From Sipunculus nudus (Eukaryota > Annelida > Sipuncula > Golfingiida > Sipunculidae): a DNA stretch of 64,000 nucleotides. This document shows positions 10,265-21,865 of the stretch, piece after piece. A model generated the notes under the pieces. That model worked only from the letters and a program-made list of their open reading frames with translations, did no database searches and had not been told where the DNA came from. The DNA is taken from assembly GCA_026874595.1 (NCBI GenBank), contig CM049313.1, forward strand, positions 36,832,159 to 36,896,158. The letters run 5' to 3'. Position numbers and translations under genes: made by a program. Every line of letters begins with the position of its first letter. Position 1 is the stretch's first letter.

Positions 10265-12319
10265 AATATAAGAAGATACATCATTTTACTGTGACATTTT
10301 ACAATGGATGGCTTGAAAGGAAATGACAGTACACCATGATGACACTATAGGTGAAGATACAGGTGAGAATATACACACATGATACAATCACATGATATGT
10401 GTCATCATTAGTAAATAATTCAATATGAATATGTGGATGGAAACACACTCCATGAAAACAGTGCTGAGTGTATTTTTAAAAAATTAGTGACTCTGAATTG
10501 TTTCTTTACCTGATGAATAAAGTTGATTTTTAAAATTCTATTTAATAATATAAAGCACAGTGCCAGTCTAATATTGTCCCTTTAATGGAGCAGGGTATCA
10601 GTCATAACACTACTGTGATCTCTGTAAGGCAGAGTGTTTGACCCTTCTGACCCTGACAGTCTAATGATATTGACTTTGCTCTGGAAGCACTCAACTACAA
10701 ATCCACTAACTTTGTTTACTCTTCAGCTGTCTCCAGCAGTGCTTAATCCAGGCTATTTGCAGTGTTTGTGCTGAATTTCTCATTATCTTAATTTGCTTTT
10801 ATCTGTGAATGGTGTACCTGTCACAGCTAGTGATATCGTCCTCTGATTTTGATTAAATATCAATGAATTATTAACCTTGAGTTAACATCGTGTTATATGA
10901 TTAGAAGATGTTGATAAAGAAAATAAGGAAAATCCAGTCATATTATAGTAACAATATACTGTATAAAACAATATTATGATATATTATTGTGTTTGAAGAT
11001 ACTAAGTTAATTTGTAAATGTTTGAAAACTGAGTGAAATATACATCTTGTAATCATGCAACAATGTTATATTATTAAAACTGTTACAATTTAAATATGTT
11101 TACATATATCTTCAACTACAGATGTAACTTTGCACTATATTTAATACAAATTCATTAGTGACAAATTATCATATTCAAAACATTAGGTATTACATATTTA
11201 TGACTAAAATCAGTTACAAAAGTAAAAAAACTAGGAAACAAAAGACTAAACTACCTAAATGCCTACTTTATAGCAACAAAATGTTCAAAGTTTTCCTGTC
11301 TAGTCGGGTAATTAAGCAGGCCTGCAGGCCTGTTCTAATATGAAGACCAGCCAATGTTCCGCAAATAATTACATCATTCTGGCCACAGTAACTGGTCTTG
11401 ACAGCTCTTTAGATGCAGACACTGCTGTTTAATGACTGTATTAAATTTCTTGCATACTTTTTCTTGCATACATTTTTTTGTTCAAGTAATAGACCCAATT
11501 ACTCAAGCCAGTGGAGAATTGGCCTGCTCACAAATAATGTCTTAAACAGAGGTGCAAACCAAACTAATGCTAAAGTTTTGTGTCTTTAAAATTCAGTGTA
11601 AGTTAAAGATGGTGTGGTTTTAAATCGGTAAGTTATGGTATTAAAGACAACTTACACTTCCATTTATTCCCGGTTGTGTTAGTAATGTTATCACATAATA
11701 ATTATTTTATGTTACTCGAAAGACATAAAACTCATCACACTGTTGTCAAATACGTGAAAATTTGATTAACCCCATGAGGTAATGGCTTGGTTGCCGTGGA
11801 AATGGCTGCTCTGCGGGAAAGCTGCCCTATTCTATGATTTTATTGGAACATTTATCATCCAAATTATTAACTTCAAAATGGGAGTTTTTACCAAACAGGA
11901 GTTAATTTAAAATCATGTTTAAAAAGACTAATTACCCTTTATCTGAACATAAATAACAAAATAAAGCATAAAAACAGAATGGTTATATGGTGAATTAATT
12001 AACACAAGATTTACATTCTAAACCATCCATTCAACAAATGGCTAGTTTCAGGGATGAATAAATATCAAAATGTTAGAATGAACCATCAGCTCATTTGTAT
12101 TTTATTTAAAAATTTACAATTATTACACATGGTGGATTTCATTTATTAAGAATGCACTGGAGAGGATTCGATGAAGTTTTTTTATTTTAATATTGTTTTA
12201 GTAAAAATGCACATGCACTGTTTAATAAATAAAAATATGTATTCTCAAGCATATTTTGGATTGACAAGAACATTTCTGACCCTGTGACAGAAGTGCTATT
12301 TTACATGTAGCACTTACAA
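10265..12319. other. Unique AT-rich sequence
   Basis: No tandem repeat or TE is evident. Bases 10560-10880 are less AT-rich and hold several regulatory-type words (GCTTAATCC, CACCTGT, ATTAAATATCAAT), so a conserved non-coding element is conceivable. An open frame of 61 codons at 11158-11343 is lysine-rich and AT-driven and is probably accidental. Near 11319 the palindrome GGCCTGCAGGCC resembles the word at the left edge of the composite repeats elsewhere in the window. Confidence 0.35.
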
Positions 12320-12363
12320 CCCCCCCCCCCCCCCTCCCCCCCAAAAAAAATTAAAAAAAAAAA
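12320..12363 (+). repeat. C15-T-C7 then A-rich homopolymer tract
   Basis: Runs of 15 and 7 C separated by one T are followed by A8, TT and A11. The C tract could form an i-motif, or a G-quadruplex on the opposite strand. Its length in the assembly may be unreliable. Confidence 0.93.
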
Positions 12364-12469
12364 TCCACAGATGCTATTTGACAAGAATGCACACAGTGTC
12401 AAGTTCTACTGAAATTTAGTATTTGTGTATTCATCACCATTTAATCATTCAGGTTTATTTCTGTATCAT

Positions 12470-14440
12470 GACAGCTGTGACAGTGTGAGTAATGTCTCAA
12501 GAGAAGACATGTGACATTTTGGGCAATATCTTCACAAGGGAGGTATGAGATGAATGGCAATATCTTCTGACAAAAAGCGTGACATTTTGGGAAATGTCTC
12601 TAGAAACAGCAGTGACAGTTGGTGCAATGTCATCTGACATACAGAGTGACAGTTTGGGTAATGTCCTTAGCATGAAGGGTGACAGTTTGGCAGTAACTAA
12701 AATAAAAGGAGGTGTGAGAGTTTGGACAATGTCCCTCCAGACAGGAGATATGACAGCCTTAGCAATGTCTTGAGACAAGAGCTCTGTAAGTTAAGACAAT
12801 TTCTCAAGACAAGACATGAGACAGACTTGGCAATGTCTCCAGACAGGAGGCACAACAGTATAGATAATGTCTCAAGGCAGGAGGCACATCAGTATGGACA
12901 ATGTCTCAAGACAGGAGGCACACCAGTATGGAAGATGTCTCCATGCAGGAGGCAAAACAGTATGGAAAATGTCTACAGGGAGAAGGCACAATGGTAAGGA
13001 CAACTTATCCAGGCAGGAGGCACAACAGTAAAGACAATGTCTCTAGGCAGGAGGCACAACAGTGAGGACAATATCTCTAGGCAGGAGGCAAAACAGTTTG
13101 GACAATGTCTCCAGGCAGGATACACAACAGTTAGAACAATGTCTCTAGGCAGAAGGCACAACAGTATGGTTAATGTCTGTAGACAGGAGGCACAACAGTT
13201 TTCAACATTGTCTCCAGGCAGGAGGCACAACAATAAGGACAATGTCTCTAGGCAGGAGGCACAACAGTATGGATAATTTCTCTGTAGACAGGAGGCACAA
13301 CAGTATGGGCAATGTCTGTAGACAGGAGGCAGAACAGTTAGGACACTGTCTCTCTAGACAGGAGGTAGAACAGTATGGACAATGTCTCCAGGCAGGATAC
13401 ACAACAGTTAGGACAATGTCTCTAGGCAGAAGGCACAACAGTGAGGACAATATCTCTAGGCAGGAGGCAAAACAGTTAGGACACTGTCTCTCTAGACAGG
13501 AGGTAGAACAGTATGGACAATGTCTCCAGGCAGGACGCACAACAGTATTGATAATTTCTCTGTAGACAGGAGGCACAACAGTATGGACAATGTCTGTAGA
13601 CAGGAGGCAGAACAGTTAGGACACTGTCTCTCTAGACAGGAGGTAGAACAGTATGGACAATGTATCCAGGTAGAAGGAACAAAAGTATGGACAATGTCTC
13701 TCCAGGTAGAACATAAGACAGTATGGACAATTTTACTACAGACAGGAGGCACAACAGTAAGGACAAGGTCTCTAGGCAGAAGGCACAACAGTATAGACAA
13801 TGTTTGTAGACAGGAGGCACAACAGTATGGACAATGTATCCAGGTAGATGGGACAAAAGCACAACAATATGGACATTGTCTCTCCAGGCAGAAGACCAGA
13901 CAGTATGGACAATTTCTCTGCAGACAGGAGGCATAATTGTATGGACAATGTCTCTCTAGACAGGAGGCCCAACAGCATGGACAATGTCTGTAGACAGGAG
14001 GCAGAAAAGTTAGCACACTGTCTCTCTAGACAGGAGGCACAACAGTATGGACAACGTATCCAGGTAGAAGGAACAAAAGTATGGACTATGTCTCTCCAGG
14101 CAGAACACAAGACAGTATGGACAATTTCTCAACAGACAGGAAGCACAATAGTATGGACAATGTCTCTCCAGGCAGGAGCCACAACATTTTTGAGAATGTC
14201 TCTCCTGATACAAGGTGTGACAGTGTGAGTAACTTTTCTGTGCAGGAAGTAGTTTTGGAAATGCTTGTAGACAGGTGTGACAGTATATGGGCAATGTCTC
14301 CTTACAAGGAGAGGCTGTTTTGGGCAGTGTCAAGAGACTTGAGTTATATTGAGTTTTGCCAATATTTCCACACAAAAGATATCATAGCAATGGAAATGTC
14401 GTCTGACTTGAGGTGTGACAGTCCTCTGGGTAACAGGTTT
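12470..14440 (+). repeat. About 35-bp degenerate minisatellite, about 55 copies
   Basis: The core unit is ACAATGTCTCTAGGCAGGAG followed by GCACAACAGTATGG, with lengths of 33-37 bp. The first 350 bases and the last 200 hold much more diverged units (such as GTGACATTTTGGGAAATGTC). The centre, about 12840-14180, is more uniform and contains longer repeated blocks of several units. Open frames on both strands (for example 13492-14016 minus and 13520-13936 plus) are read-throughs of the unit. The minus-strand ones look cysteine-rich only because of its composition. Confidence 0.96.
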
Positions 14441-14950
14441 CTATTTTGGTCTTCAGGTTTCTGAAACAAACTTTAAAAGAGTTGAAGATTCCATCACCAT
14501 TTACCCATATTCCAATAGCTGTGTCCAACATACCCAAAGCAGTAAGTTCATGGGATCCAAGACCAAGCTGCCCAAGTCCCAAAGCCCAAGGCAAAAATAT
14601 GTTGATGCAAGTAATTGACAGCTGAAGTAAAGATACACATATTCAAGACATCTCTGGTTAAAAAAGCAAAAACAACTTTTGGTAAAATATTTCTGAATGA
14701 AGACATAAATGGGCTGAAGCTGAACTGACCTAAACAAACAATATAATGAATCTTATCATTGTAATTTTTTTAAACAGATCAAGCATCCCCATAATTCATT
14801 ATTTTGTTGATTAACCAGGGTGACCTACATGAGCTACATCTCTGTTATAACAACTCTCCCTACTCTACTTTATGGAATGTATGGAATCACAGATAGAAAA
14901 GGACTTTGATGATGAGTCAGTTGTGACCTGTGGTTGTAATATTTATAAAA
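14441..14950. other. Unique sequence, no feature seen
   Basis: Short overlapping open frames on both strands (14382-14737) have no recognisable content. Confidence 0.45.
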
Positions 14951-15324
14951 GTCTCAATATTTTCATGTATAAAGTTTACTTAGGGAATAATACAACTAAG
15001 AAACATGGCCTACAGGCCTAATGCGAAGCTGTGCAAAGTTTGGGAGTATGAATGGAGGTTAATTTTTAAGATTTGATATTGATCTTCTTAAGTCCTGCAT
15101 ATCTACCTTAGTCATTATGATTTCAGCAAAATGGACTTTTTGGACCTGCAAGTTTCAGACTAGAACATTTTAAAACTAGAATATGGGTAGTCAACAAGTG
15201 ACTATGTGTATCCGCAGAAATCAGAGTGGGACCGGTGAAGTGAGGCATGGATTAAGTGGCAAGGGGAATGGAGTGAGGTGTGTTGCATATTAGCATGGAT
15301 GTCTGCAGAGTAAACGTGAATGTG

Positions 15325-16060
15325 AAGGTGCCACCTGTCATAAAATCAGATGGATGGTGTGCATAAGTGGTTGCAGGTGGCGCCACCAGTTTTGCCTATG
15401 ATGAAGAGCTATGTGAGATCTATACACATGCAAAATTTTGGCCTAATTGGTCAAACGGTTCCCGGGATATGAGCTTGGATGTCTGCAGAGTAAACCTGAA
15501 TGTAGGTGGCACCACCTGTCATAAAATCCTGAGAGCTGTCTAGGATGTATAAACCTGCAAAGTTCAGGTGGAAAAGTCAAACCACTGCTGAGATATCAGT
15601 GATTTATCCCAAAGCAGATGAACAGATGGATGCTGAGCATGAGTTGTTGCAGGTGGAGCCACCAGTTTTGCCTATGATGAAGAACTATGTGAGATCTATA
15701 TACATGCAAAACTTTGGCCCATCGGTCAAACGGTTCCCGAGATATGAGCTTGGATGTCTGCAGAGTAAACCTGAATGTAGGTGGCACCACCTGTCATAAA
15801 ATTGAGAAAGCTGTCCAGGATGTATAAACCTGCAAAATTTCAGGTGGAAAAGTCAAACCACTGCTGAGATATCAGTGATTTATCCCAAGGCAGATGAACA
15901 GATTGATGCTGTGCAAAAATGGTTGCAGGTGGTGCTGTGCAGATTAATGCTGTGCAAAAATGGTTGCAGGTGGTGCCACCATTTTTAGTGTATGTTATAA
16001 AGCTATCAAAGGGCTACATTTGTGCAAAAGTTTTAGCCTGATCGGTCAAACGGTTCCCGA
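15325..16060 (+). repeat. About 275-bp tandem core with palindromic GGTGGNNCCACC
   Basis: Alternating half-units of about 128 and 147 bp each carry the palindrome or a near version (15377, 15505, 15652, 15780, 15969). The shared words are GGTCAAACGGTTCCCGAGAT, GAGCTTGGATGTCTGCAG and CACCTGTCATAAAAT. The open frame at 15545-15799 is accidental. A short internal duplication (GGTTGCAGGTGGTGCTGTGC area) lies at 15920-15980. Confidence 0.9.
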
Positions 16061-16249
16061 GATATGTGGGTTTATGTGGAAACAGACGCACAAATGGACG
16101 CTGGGCAGAGAGGAAAGGTCGAAGGTCAACCAAAAATGAGGCCGCAGCAGTTCACATGTGACCTGATGATAAACCCAATTTGCTTAAAATGCAAACCAAG
16201 TTTTTTTCAAACAGTTGAAAGATATAGTTCCAATAATCTGGGAATTCTG

Positions 16250-16312
16250 CATCTAGACATTGTGTCTAGACGTCCAGACACTGTGTCTAGACATCTAGAC
16301 ACATTGTCTAGA
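16250..16312. repeat. Three 21-bp self-complementary repeats (TCTAGA cluster)
   Basis: Three consecutive 21-bp units are built from CATCTAGACA and GTGTCTAGA. TGTCTAGACA is a perfect 10-bp palindrome, so the block can fold into several alternative hairpins. It sits between the core and the right module of the composite element. Confidence 0.9.
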
Positions 16313-16619
16313 CACCCACCAGAGCCAGTTCAGTTGCCATGGTGATGTCTGGACCCCACCTGTTTGTACTGAGTGACCTCTTGACTTGGCTGCTTAAACT
16401 CAGCATGTTGTCAAATCAGTTTTCAAACACAGAAAGCCTTTTTCAGTTGGCTGCAATGCTTTTTAAAAGCTGTATTTACCCAATCTATTCTTATAAAACT
16501 GGCAGATACCTACCCTAGAATAATTCTTGTAAAGTTTAAACCAATCAGCTTAACAGTTTCATCATAAATCAATGTATAAGCTAGAAGAGTTTAAAATTAC
16601 ATTTTCGCTTGTAAAAAAC

Positions 16620-17116
16620 ACTTCAATATAGGTGGCACCACCAATACCTCAATTTCAGATATGACATATGTGACAAACATTGGTATAAAATTTGGTGATT
16701 GTAGCTCTAGCCGTTTCTGAGATTTAAATTTTAGTGCTTTTTTGGACAGATGACTAAGTTCAACCTTCTGTAACTCGACCAAAAATCTCTGAACTGGAAC
16801 CATTCAAACAAACTTGAGAAGGATTGTTCAAGGAATTATTTCTGTGAAATATTGGACAATTTGGCTGGACAGTTTTGGAGAAGAAGATTTTAAAACTTTT
16901 TTAGCCTTTTTCCCTATAAAATCTAAGAAAATGCAGTTAGAAAAAATAACAAAATCAGATAGAGTTTTTCAGATGACTGATTATTTGCAAAAAAAAAATT
17001 TGGTGATGCTAGCTTCTGCCGTTTTTGAGACAGGTATGGTTAACTTACAGACTACGCATGACAGAAGACACAAGACGCATGACGCCCCACCGTCGCATAA
17101 GCTCACAGGTTGCTAA
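16620..17116 (+). repeat. Right-hand module of the composite element, copy 1
   Basis: It starts at ATAGGTGGCACCACCAAT and ends at GCATAAGCTCACAGGTTGCT. It aligns by eye along its length with 48165-48650 and, more loosely, with 46400-47265. Shared landmarks are AACTCGACCAAAAAT, CAAACTTGAGA and GGAGAAGAAGATTTT. The 100-codon frame at 16814-17116 is an accident of this repeat; the 48 kb copy does not keep it. Confidence 0.85.
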
Positions 17117-17228
17117 CAAGAAAATGTATTTGACAATTTACCTTACTTAACAGTCTCATGATTTTCAAGTATAAAGTTTGCTTAGGGAATCTTACTGTAT
17201 AAAATTTACTTAGGGAGTTATGCAACTA

Positions 17229-18050
17229 CAGAACCAGAAACTGTGTGGGACAATTCACTTCAGTTACTTTCACCATAAATACTTTCACCACAAATGTTCA
17301 TTTGTTATATCTAGAACGAAACATAATATTATGAAAAAATGAAATATTTTATTCTTGTAGACTGTATTATACACCACTAGAAACCTAAAGCAACTATAGA
17401 GCCTTTTCCCAAGAAGGTAAGAAAAACTGAAATTGCATTTGCAGTAATTTTTTAAATCTGAAAGAGAAAACCTACCATTTGTAAAAGATTGACAAAAAAC
17501 TTTTTTTTCTCCTTCAAATTTATGGTGCCGAGGAAAGCTAAACCTCAGGGTTCTCCCATTGTGTGCACAATATTTACTTCACAAAAGAAAACTTATATGT
17601 TCTACACAACGCAAGTTGTCTTCTTTGTGCACTCTGAGATGACAAACCAATGTTGCATTTCCAAACCTGGTTAAGCCCTGAAGTTCCTAAACTGGAGAAA
17701 AGAAGGTCTATCTATTCTCCACACTTACCTAAACACTGCTTGAAAATATCAATACACAAAGAAAAATACCTCTTCTGACAGGAAGCACAAGACTGAATAA
17801 ATATTGGGTCTAGTACTGTGTTGAAAATACTCAAAGGGAACATAACACTGGAAGCACCATAGGGATGACCAGAATTTTTGCTTTTTTGAAACTAATTAGG
17901 GAAGCCATGTTTATTTGGGTAATTGGCTCTGACAGAGAGTAACCAGGCTTTGCAATAGAGCATCTCTACATGTGCACTACGTTCTTGTCCTGACAGTAGA
18001 GCAGACAAGAACTGGGTGGGCAAAATGAGAGTGTGCACAGCAGCCCTGCT
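17229..18050. other. Unique sequence around a minus-strand candidate exon
   Basis: Mostly featureless apart from the candidate exon at 17729-17792. The plus frame at 17489-17674 is unconvincing. Confidence 0.4.
17729..17792 (-). CDS. Candidate minus-strand exon, cysteine-bearing, unknown
   Basis: On the minus strand an acceptor (TATTTATTCAG) is followed by 64 nt ending at a very strong donor (TTTAG|GTAAGTGTGG). The open frame reads SCASCQKRYFSLCIDIFKQC then Leu, in phase 0 to 1, with a CxxC pair. The same frame is open for about 29 codons upstream, so the true 5' edge could lie further up (acceptor GTGCTTCCAG). No family is recognised. Confidence 0.2.
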
Positions 18051-18330
18051 TCAGTAAGACCATCCAGCCCTGACTGGCTGGTTCCTGGGCTGGTACAGTT
18101 TACAGCACACCTTGTGGCTCCCTCCTCTTGCTGCAGCATCCTCCACAGCAGGTAACAGCAGTCTCCAGATTGAGGCTGCGTTACTCACTTGCTTGTCGCG
18201 AGTTTTTCTCACCAGACCAAACATGATTATACCCTCTACCTCCTGCCTTCCTCTCACGTGTGGTCCAACATTTAATCTCAAACCACACAGCCAGTTACCA
18301 CAACAACAACTAATTGGCTGGGCTTGAACA
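18051..18330 (-). other. GC-richer island with a 76-codon open frame
   Basis: This stretch is clearly less AT-rich than its surroundings. A minus-strand frame spans 18051-18281 and a plus frame spans 18112-18327. The minus frame includes GIIMFGLVRKTRDK just before a good donor (GCAA|GTGAGTAACG). On the plus strand CTTGCTGCAG followed by CAGCAG|GTAACA would bound a 15-nt micro-exon. The two readings conflict. It may be an exon, a conserved non-coding element or neither. Confidence 0.15.
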
Positions 18331-19232
18331 TCGACAGGAGATCATTCAAACATTTCTGCTAATCTTTCCATTTTTATTGTTTTGTGGCATCACCCTTGAC
18401 TACCAGATCCTCATGCTGATCTCTTCCACGAGGTTAAACATTAAATGAGGTCATGCCGCCTCACCTGCCGAGCAGTCTAGGGAGAGCATTACCTGTACTT
18501 TTTCTTAATGTTACAATGATAAATCAAGATTGGGCTATAAACCTCTGATGTCAAAAAGTTAGTTAGGAACATGTGCCACACTGATAGAATCAGGAAGCAA
18601 ACTTTGTACAAATGAGGTAAAACACCAAGGAGATTATGAGGAAACAGGTTTCCTCTATTAAATATGAAGAAATTTTGAAAGAGACTGATTAGGATGGGTA
18701 ATTTTAGCCTAAGAAAAGGAAAAAAGAATATGACACAGACTTATGGAAGTTCAGGAATGATGAAGTTTATTCATTAAAAAAAGTCATGCATTTAATATTT
18801 ATATCTTGAAAAGAGGACACAAACTAATGAAGTTATAAAAAAGAATGATATAATGAAAAAGGAAGGGGTAGATTTGGCGTGGATTAATGTTTAGAAAATA
18901 AAAAATGGATGGTAAACATTATATCAGGAAAATCCCCATGAAAAATTACCTCTTCTAATTTTTCTTTTGTAATTATTTTCTCCAATAATCACATATTTTA
19001 GGATAAAGTCATTCACTGAAATCAGTTAGCAGTGTCTGTTAGTGAAGGGATATCATCATACAGTGTCTGTTAGTGAAGGGATATCATCATATAGTGGAGA
19101 TCAGACTGGACAGGATTTATTAGACCTGCATGTGGGTTGAATTATCAGTTCAGTTCCATGACCTGAAGATGGCGCTGTTGACAGAGAATAAATAAGTGAA
19201 AATTCATGTCTCAAAACTATTTTGTTTATATT
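18331..19232. other. Unique AT-rich sequence with a 31-bp duplication
   Basis: Bases 19030-19060 (CAGTGTCTGTTAGTGAAGGG...) are repeated in tandem at 19061-19091. Nothing else is evident. Confidence 0.7.
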
Positions 19233-19266
19233 ATCATTATTAAATTATTATTATTTTTATAAGTAC

Positions 19267-19303
<37 letters not shown>
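19233..19303 (+). repeat. (ATT)n microsatellite
   Basis: An imperfect ATT-rich lead-in is followed by about eleven perfect ATT units at 19270-19303. The poly-tyrosine open frame at 19222-19428 is this repeat. Confidence 0.95.
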
Positions 19304-19806
19304 GGAAAGGGGTTGTGGACTCAAAGGTCCCCTTCCCTGTCTTCCTAAAAATGTTAGAAATGTGTGTGTCACTTAATTTGGGTTTTATACAAAAAAAAAT
19401 AATAATTAAATGGTGCAATCAATATTAAAGTATTAATATGTCTAGAAAGGAAAGAAAAAAGAGAACAAGGGAATGCCAAAATGAGCCACCTATTTTAAAT
19501 GTTGATATAAGTAATGCTCTTAATATGCTTAAGGAATTATATCCACAATCATGTGAAGAACTTAGCCAAGAGTACTGCACATTTCTATTATACTGTAGTC
19601 AATCATCGTGAACAAGTGCAATAAATATTCATCTCACCTTTGATAAAACAATGAGTCAGCACATTTCTTCACTCTCATCAAGATCCAAATTTTATGTAAC
19701 ATGGACTAAAAAATCACAACTCCGAAGATGATAATTTAAGAAATACTACGGTCACCTTTTTGTTCGTGAAAGGGAAGACATCACAAAAATATAACCTAAA
19801 ATATAG

Positions 19807-20474
19807 ACGCTACATGTACACAAATTAACAGTCATTTATACTTTGGCCTCATTATCTTGACCCTACGTGTACACAGATTAACAGTCATATATACTTTGGC
19901 CTCATTGTTATCTTGACACAACATGTACACAGATTAACAGTCATTTACACTTTGGCCTCATTGTTATCTTGATGCTACATGTACACAGATTATTTGTCAG
20001 TTTTACTTTGGCCTCATTCTATCTTAACGCTACATGTAGACAGATTAACAGTCTTTAATAATTTAGCCTCATTGTTATCTTGACACTACATGTACACAGA
20101 TTAACAGTCATTTATACTTTGGCCTCATTGTTATCTTGACCCTACATGTACACAGATTAACAGTCATTTATACTTTGGCCTCATTGTTATCTTGACCCTA
20201 CATGTACACAGATTAACAGTCATTTATACTTTGGCCTCATTGTCATCTTGACCCTACATATACACAGATTAAGTCATTTATACTTTGGCCTCATTGTTAT
20301 TTTGAAGCTACATGTACACAGATTTACAGTCATTTATTCTTTGGCCTCATTGTTATCTTGACCCTACATGTACACAGATTAACAGTCATTTATACTTTGG
20401 CCTCATTGTTATCTTGAAGCTACATGTACACAGATTAAACAGTCATATATACTTTGGCCTCATTGTTATCTTGC
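19807..20474 (+). repeat. 56-bp minisatellite, about 12 copies
   Basis: The unit is ACATGTACACAGATTAACAG followed by TCATTTATACTTTGGCCTCA and TTGTTATCTTGACCCT. Copies differ at a few positions (GACGCT, GAAGCT) and one lacks four bases near 20270. Confidence 0.96.
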
Positions 20475-21639
20475 AATTCTGAGGGCCATATAATAGATAA
20501 AATGGGATATTTTATTTTAGCCTATAATGGAAATGAATTTTTACTTTTGTGTACTTTAATGGAATCACTCTGTGTAGTTTACTGTATGGCAAGATCACTA
20601 AAATGGAGCCCTTCAGAAATACTGAAAAATTTTATATCAGAAAATTTATCCTCGTGAATATGAAGCCAAAGTATTTATGACAAAAAAGGAAAAGTATTAA
20701 AACCCTAAAAGTGTAAAATAAGTATAAAAATAGTATTTAATGTGTCACCAAGTTATAGTATGAGTAAATATATTTTATGTTATATATATGACGAGTATGA
20801 CCTATTTACAAAATGTAATACAATGAATTAGAACCATATGAAATAAAATTTTTCATTTGTTTAATTAAAGTTCATGTGACTCATCAAGCATATTTAATTT
20901 TCCATATATCAGTTTACAAGTGCCTGAAATTTTAACCTTAATAATGATGTATTGTTAACCACTGAGTCATAACAAAGCTAGACTTTAAAGAAAAGCATTA
21001 AACATTTTACCACTATAAAATGTACTGAGAGGGACTATTAATTGCATTTATATTAACTTTAACAGCCTTTTATATTTCTGTGTCATAAGTCAGATTTGTA
21101 TTTAGGTTCAATTTCAATGATGCTGAGATAGACTACAAAAGGGGCATCCCTTTTGGATCAATTACCTGATCCAGTATCAGTGTAGGACTGTAGGCTAGAA
21201 CAACAGGAATAAACAGTATCTCTTTGTTATCAATATCTATCCCATCAATATCCATACATTGTTATGGATTACACCATCATACTAAGTTTTAAACAAAATT
21301 TGAACTACAGCACACTGACTTAGCACTAAACTGATACAGTATAATTGATGAAAAGCTGATATAATTATGTGAAAATGTATCTCTGGCAATACTAGGTTAT
21401 TATTTCAATAAAAATAAACAATTTAAATGTTTTGGGGCATGTAGAACTGCTTGTAAAAACTACTTGTAGTTGGTTACCCTGAAGAAGGCAAGTCAGAGAA
21501 CAGTAATTTTCTTGAAGTACAGGGTAATGTCTACACCTGGGAGGTGCTGATAACAGCTGCTTGGCTGGTCAGCCTGCTGCTAGCTGCTGTTTTGGGGAGG
21601 GGGGTTGTGGGATGGATGTGAGGGGGTGTATTATGTAAC
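20475..21639. other. Unique AT-rich sequence, no feature seen
   Basis: No repeat. The open frame at 20454-20657 runs out of the last minisatellite unit and is not convincing. From about 21540 the composition becomes G-rich. Confidence 0.45.
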
Positions 21640-21861
21640 ATGACCTCCATGTTATTGGACATTGCCCAAGCTGTGCCTTGTGTTCCAGCAGTGACCCCTG
21701 TCTTGTACAGTCAAACAGCCACAGCTGAGAAATTCACTGAACAATCAGCTCCAGTGTTGCTGACTGCTGCTGCCAGTCAAGGTGTATCAGGATGGCCCTG
21801 CAACTGCTGCAGCCTTGGTCTGTACCAGGTACAGCACTCTACTGGCCTCTACAGGTACTAG
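21640..21861 (+). CDS. Doubtful 73-codon open frame in a GC-richer island
   Basis: This ATG-initiated frame has balanced composition (Ala-, Val-, Gln- and Thr-rich). Within it, the piece between an acceptor (TGTGTTCCAG) and a donor (GTCAAG|GTGTAT) is an exon-like 97 nt. No family or motif is recognised. It lies directly upstream of a polypurine tract, so the island could equally be regulatory. Confidence 0.15.
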   Translation: MTSMLLDIAQAVPCVPAVTPVLYSQTATAEKFTEQSAPVLLTAAASQGVSGWPCNCCSLGLYQVQHSTGLYRY

Positions 21862-21865
21862 TCCA

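Larger units (their letters stand above)
14951..17228 (+). mobile_element. Composite GGTGGCGCCACC repeat element, copy 1
   Basis: Related segments occur in the same order here and at 44010-48660. They are: a left palindrome GGCCTACAGGCCT (15007-15019), a shared block beginning ACTAGAATA (about 15174) and ending GTGTATCCGC, a tandem core (15325-16060), a GACGCACAAATGGACGCTGG segment (16086), a TTCACATGTGACC segment (16150), and a right module ending GCATAAGCTCACAGG (about 17110). Near-identical 39-bp direct repeats flank it (14951-14990 and 17153-17191, with a third copy to 17228). No transposase frame is present, so it is a non-autonomous element or nested elements. The class is unknown; Helitron-related is one possibility. 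Confidence 0.6.

Noticed and set aside
12470-14440. Overlapping cysteine-rich open frames on the minus strand (for example 13492-14016, 174 codons) that look like a secreted repeat protein
   Set aside because: They exist in several frames and on both strands at once, following the stop-free 35-bp unit. There is no signal peptide, and none is supported outside the repeat.
16814-17116. A 100-codon lysine- and phenylalanine-rich frame that looks protein-like
   Set aside because: It lies wholly inside the interspersed right-hand module. The copy at 48.3-48.65 kb does not keep the frame.
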